This document shows positions 58,366 through 64,000 of a DNA stretch of 64,000 bases, piece by piece. The notes beneath the pieces are model-generated. The model was not told the origin of the DNA. It worked only from the letters and a program-made list of their open reading frames with translations, and did no database searches. Origin of the DNA: Callaeas wilsoni. Lineage: Eukaryota; Chordata; Aves; Passeriformes; Callaeidae. A program made the translations under genes and the position numbers. The DNA is taken from positions 1 to 64,000 of the forward strand of contig VWPU01014897.1 in assembly GCA_013398955.1 (NCBI GenBank). The letters are read 5' to 3'. Within the stretch, counting starts at the first letter, position 1, and the number at the start of each line of letters is the position of its first letter.

Positions 58366-58705
58366 ATGGCAGGAAACATCCCACGTGAGATTTCTGCCGC
58401 CTGCCTCTTTACCTGTTTATTTTTCAATTTTAGTTGAACTGAATCAGAGCCACAATCCTGCTCCTATTTCTTAAGGAAGAGTGAGTCTCATTACTACAAC
58501 TTCTCGTTCTATCAGCATCTTATGAGGGATCAGTTTTAATACTACATTACCATTTGGTTCTTCAGAGTTTGGATAACTGCTTGTGCAACACTGTACCAAA
58601 AGAACTCACCTTCTATTGCTTGGCTTGCAGTTTTTCATTTGGGCCAGTGGCTTGCTGGAGTTTTGTTCCCCTCATGCTTAAGACATACTTCAGTTGCAAT
58701 TACTC

Positions 58706-58840
58706 ACCGCCCTTCGAGCACTGCAGCACTCTTTGAAGAGGGCTTCTTTCCTCGCTACGCCTTTTCTGCGGGTTTTTCAACCACCCGCTCAGCCTCCAGC
58801 ACTCCCTCTGCAGAAACACTACTTAGAGAAGGTTGGCGCA
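58706..58840. other. CpG-retaining intronic patch
   Basis: Seven CpG dinucleotides in about 135 bases (in the contexts ACCGCC, TTCGAG, CTCGCT, TACGCC, TGCGGG, CCCGCT and GGCGCA), while the surrounding kilobase has very few. It overlaps a short + strand open frame with no recognisable product. It could mark an unmethylated enhancer in intron 1, but nothing else in the sequence proves this. Confidence 0.35.
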
Positions 58841-61800
58841 GCACTTTCTTTGCCTACTTAATGCAGCAGTCAAATTAAGTACTGAGAACTACAAAAAAAT
58901 GTTTTTTCTTCCTCATAAAGGTCCTTGCAACGGACCTCTGCCTAGCACATCATCCTTCCCAAAAGTCAATCTTTCAGCAAGTTTATTTATACAGAAAAGA
59001 ACAGCCTTGCAAACTTGCCATTCCTTGGCAGCTGAACTTACCCTTGTGCTCACTTACTGAGTAAGGAAAATGGTGTGGCACGCAACCCTTATATTCTTAC
59101 AGTCACCTGGAAAAAGGGGCTGGAAGCAACCAGATTTACTTAGCTGGCCCACACTGCTGTCCACCAGTGGAGAATCATACACTTTTTTCTACCTTAATAC
59201 ACCTAAAACTCATGAATTCTTGAGCTTCACTCATACAATTCTTGTTTCTGTACAAAAGGCCACATGGAAAACAAGGAAAGTGTTTTAACTTTCAGAAAAG
59301 ATAAAGCAGAATCAAAACTGATGCTAAAGATAAAAACTTATGACAAGGATCCTTCTCTTCCTTTCTTTTCTGCCTCAAACATGGCCTCCAAGTACCACTC
59401 AGTAAGGCAGACAGCCTCACAGATGCTGGAACCCATCATGTGCCAAAAAAGCCTGGAGAGGAGACATCTTTGCTGGCAGAGGGGCAAAAGATAAATTACA
59501 GGAGTATGTCTATGGCACATATATTACAATCACTGCAGCCCTAGGTTCAACTTTGCCAAAGCTGCCACAGATTTCAAGCTAATGGAAAGAAAAGCATAAA
59601 GTGAGATTTTATATACCATTAAGGATCATGAGAACTCCATCTTTATAACACAAGAGTGCTCTGGGAAGACAGAGATCTCTATATGGCTGCTGTCCCAGTG
59701 ACCTTGCCGCAACACCGCAGAGCTGTTCTGCATTCCGAAAGATGTCATTCTCATGAAACTAGCACTTTAATAACCCTGGCTGCAATCCTCAGCGTGGCAA
59801 AGCAATATCCACGCACTCACAACAAGCACTGCCTTCCAGGAAGCTACCAAAGCCCAGTCACATTACAGAAACTTCAGGCATATCCTGTAAGGCATGGACA
59901 CAGACGCACAGTCTGTTATGGCACACCAGTTGTGAAGGGATGACACAAATGTGGAAAAAAAAAAGATCTCAGCAAATACGTTTTTGACCAATGGAACAGG
60001 AGAGTACCCACTTCAGAAATGAAGCTCTTTACATTGATCCCTTTAGCCAACACCCCAGTCATGAAAATGAAGGAGTTTTTAGAAGGTCATACAAGTAGCC
60101 CAGGAAAGATGCTGACTTGTTTATAGTGCTGGACTGATAAACAGCCCAGCTTTTGGTCCGTCAGCATATGCCACAGCACTATCACACAGTGAGGAAGTGC
60201 AGCACTAGGACCAACTCAACAGGCATATTCCATTTGAGAGCTACTGCACTCCCAGCATGCTTTGTTATCAAGGACATGTTTTGGAGAATTTGTCAATTAA
60301 CCACAGTAGAGCTGCCCCATCTTGTTATTTAAATGCAAACTTTGCAATGCTAAGCAGAGCACCAATCTTAATAACCCACTCCTTAGGAGCATAAACATCA
60401 TAAAAAAAGTCAAGCATTTTCATAATGCTTTGCTAACGAGGGTCAGGGCCTGACTGGACTTGTTTTGGCCTCCAGCCTAGCAACAGTTTCTGTATAGGCC
60501 AAACTCTGGTGACTCTACTATTATTCTTAAATAATTTGCATATTTCCTGCCTTCCATAGAGACTCTTGCCACAAACCACCAATATATGGCATATTTCAAA
60601 CAACTAACACTTCTACTTCTGAAGACAATAATTTGATGCTACAGAAAACCTGCACTTAACTGTAAACAGCTACTTAATGCAAAAACAGACAGCTTCACAT
60701 ACTGAGCTTGTTCCATTAATTATGGCATGTGTTTTGAGAGAACCAAAAACTGAGGACTAAATATATACATTTCATTCATGGACTGGTCACAGTCTAGATC
60801 TGTAAACTAAGCGAAATGAGCTAGGGTTCCAAACTTTTATTTTCTGGTTATCTCTTAACTGTCAGCAACCAAAAAGTGCCAACATTAAATTTCTCTTGTT
60901 TTAGTATTCAATGCTAGGTAACATTACAATTATATTTAACTCACAACTGAAGAGAAAGCAGAACTGCATACTCTTTCAGCAACTCCAAATATTTGCATTC
61001 TTAAATCATTAACGTCTCAACAATTTCTAGCAAAAAATATTAAAGTTAGATGTACCTGTGAAGTAAACCAAATCTAGACACAAAATATATTTTTCTGACA
61101 GTCAGAGAGTTTAAATGTGAAAAACAATGTTAAAAACAATGTCAAAATTTGAATTTCCATGAAAATCTTTAGCAGGAACATAAAGCACAAAGTAGAATAC
61201 AGAAAATATGACAAACAATATGAATGTAACCAAATCAAAGGAGGCAATAAAAATGAACGACCAGACTGATGGCACAAGGAGAGGTGGTTGCTGACTCCTC
61301 CTCACCCTCCAAGAAGTATGAGAACAATTAACTTCCACAGAACTAGTACTGCAGTGAATCAGAGCACTTAGTATAACTTTGTGGTGACTGCTTTTAGCTA
61401 AAGAAACAAAACCAGGGTCTATCCTTAAGACTGTCAATGATTTGATTTCCTGGACTAATAGAAACTACCTCATCTGCACAAAAGAACAGCTCACTAAAGT
61501 GAACTTATGAAGGAAAAAGTCCTCAAATTACAGATAACCTAATTTGGAGTTTATCATAGCATTATTTTCTCAATTCACCAATCATATCAGAGGATGAACC
61601 TACTGGCAAAGGCAACTTCTTTCTGAAGCCGTGCAACTTTATCCCTTCTGCCCTTCTGCTGCACCAAGATGCATTCACCAGATCTGCTCTCAAATATGCT
61701 GGGAATTCCCTGCTGAGCACTGTCAATGCCAGCCAAAATACACATTCTCTACTGCACTATATTTTCAAAGCATCTACCACAGAAAGCCACTCTGAAAGAA

Positions 61801-64000
61801 CCACCACTTCATATTCCAACATTTAAGATTCAACAGTAAAGACCAATACACCCTGTTAATTCAGAAGAAAATACTGAACCTTACACGAATCTACATGACA
61901 TACACATGAAAACCAGAATGAAGTCAGACAGACACACGGACATGAAAGAACACTTCCCTGTGTGTTTCCTTGTTGATCTTTGGCCATGACAAAGCAATCA
62001 TTATAGCTGTTGTGTAATACTGGAGTGTAACAATAAATACAAATTATTGCTGAGTCTGCCACAAAACAGTGTAAGTCTCCACTGCCATACAACCAAGTCC
62101 TGTAGAAAAACAACAAAATTTCCTACTTCTGGCATCAAGAGCAGTAATGACAATAGGTACAGCTCAGCTCTGCAGAGGGATTGCAGAGAAAGAATACTGC
62201 TGGGTTTTTTAAGACAATATGAAATTCTAAATTTCCAGACAAAGTTTCAAAGAAAAGCTTGTAAAGAAGTGTATACCAAAGTAAGCAAGGAGTTAAGCAC
62301 AATTTTCCAACATTACACTAAGTTGTAGAGACTAAAGCAGGAAGTCAGGCTGCAGCCAAGAAACAAGAAATTGAGAAAAGCATGAAATCCTATCAACTGC
62401 AAGCCATAACATTTTTACTCACGTGTATGTGTAAGCATATGTGCACACCTACAGACAAGCCTCATCTTTCCTCAATGCCTTAACAGAAAGCGTCACACAG
62501 TTAACACTGCGGGAAAACAATCAGCTTTGGGGCTGCATAGGAAAATTTTAAGCTATTTCAATCTAAATTACCAGCAATTCTCCACCATTACCAACGCTTT
62601 ACCAAGACACAGTAACTAAGGAAAAATCCTAGATATCCAGTAACCCTAGAACCATTTCTTTACTACAAGGTTAAGTTACACTCATTTTGAGTAGAATCAC
62701 AACTTTCTTTGAGTAAGAAAACGAATGGGCACAAGACTAGCTAATTCTGTATTTTTAAACTATATTGAATCAAAATGTTTCCAAACTTCACTAACAAAAT
62801 ATTAAGGTAGTGTAGTACTGCTACCCCATACCCTTTCAGATTACGTAAATTAACAGATCTTAGAGCTGAAAACACAATGAAATACAAAAGTCAGGCATAT
62901 CAACATGGCCACAGATCTGCATCTCTGTCCTGTAGCCAAACAAACAGTTGCTGCAAAATACCGCAAGTCATCAATGAAGAAAGGAACAGATAAATTTCTG
63001 AGCTAAGTCTTTAGGTCAAAACTGGCTATGACCTGGATAATATTTTAATCCAGAGGTCTTCGATCACAGAAGATGGTCAAGTCATACAGACTATTCCTGC
63101 GGCAAAGAATGTGGTAGCCAGTAACACTTCCACATGTGCACAGGGCTGTCAGCTTCCCTACAGCATCAGAAGCACCACAGGTACAGAGGTCAGGCAGAGG
63201 CATCACCTACTGCCTCCGGCACAGTCCCCCGACAGACGAGGAAGAGGTGAGCCAGTCTTCATCTAGGCATTTGAATGCAAGACACTCATGGTAAACATCT
63301 TTCCAAAGAGCTGCTCAGACAGATGGGAAGCAGGGCACAGGCCCCATCATTCATTCCAGCTGCAAACTCTTGTTCTTCCTTACCAAGTACCAGATGACAG
63401 GGGCAGAACAAATGATTCCCCTCACAAACTGCATTAAGTACAGGTGGTCACCACTAAAATAATCGTGCAGGAAACCTTCAAGAAGGGACTACAAAAAGCT
63501 AACAACTGGCAAAAGAGTGAACCTGATGGACTGCCAGACAATGTCTTCTCCACAAAGATGTTGATATTAAAATTTAGTAGGCAAGATGAAGAAGAGCTTA
63601 AAGCAGACACTGTGCAGGACAAAAACTCAGAAAGGTGATTTCTGTGTGCCAAGGAAAATCATGACAGTGAGCACAGACGTGAGATTCTAAGAAAAAAGTC
63701 CTCCTCATTCTCCACAGCACAGCTTCAACTGAACTCCTCTTCGCACACCTACCCTCCCTCTCTTGTCACAACCTTCTTGCAGTTCCACTCCAACACTTTC
63801 CTACTAGAAGGAAAACAGCAGTGAACAGCAGTGTGAACCTTGAGCCCCTTCACACTGGTAGACACTTCCTTTCCACTTCCACAGTGGAAGGCAGGACATG
63901 GTATTGTTTCCACTAATCATGATGGCCCATCTTGTGTATTGCACAAGACCAAACCAGAAAGGCAATAAAGGGATAGGAGTTATTTGTCAGAAAGATAAGA

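Noticed and set aside
58639..58878. + strand 79-codon frame over the CpG patch as a coding exon
   Set aside because: No protein family recognised and no convincing pair of splice sites in phase. Kept only as a composition feature.

Overview
This window is vertebrate genomic DNA, almost certainly from a bird. It is AT-rich and intron-like, with no dense coding, no operons and no prokaryotic features. Three fairly clear CR1 LINE 3' ends carry the sequence typical of avian CR1 (minus orientation near 13.55-13.64 kb and 21.16-21.26 kb, plus orientation near 28.93-29.33 kb). There are also fainter remnants of much older amniote repeats. The species cannot be named from this sequence.

The only gene I can support is AMMECR1, transcribed on the minus strand. 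Four internal coding exons are present, each with GT-AG boundaries and matching codon phases: 34446-34556 (called exon 2 here), 11106-11220 (exon 3), 3706-3796 (exon 4) and 1944-2040 (exon 5). Joined, they encode about 138 consecutive residues of the AMMECR1 domain, including the family hallmark LRGCIG. Several residues separate this gene from its paralogue AMMECR1L ([33 protein letters not shown]). The first exon (start codon and low-complexity N-terminus) would lie beyond base 64000, and the last coding exon (C-terminus) before base 1. Neither was seen in the window.

Layout, left to right on the + strand: partial intron 5 (1-1943), exon 5, intron 4 (1.7 kb), exon 4, intron 3 (7.3 kb), exon 3, intron 2 (23.2 kb), exon 2, and partial intron 1 (more than 29 kb, to the right edge). 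The introns hold CR1 fragments, one good MIR-type SINE remnant, simple repeats, a few GC/CpG-richer patches and one possible G-quadruplex. The other open frames, up to 176 codons, look like chance or repeat-derived frames.

The two single-N positions (225 and 40161) each sit at the junction of a near-tandem duplication. This suggests either assembly joins with unmerged overlaps or true short tandem repeats that were hard to assemble. I found no convincing new biological system. The most useful items for a second look are the two N-junction duplications, the weak exon 4 splice donor, the frame-neutral exon carrying LRGCIG, and the CpG-retaining intronic patches.
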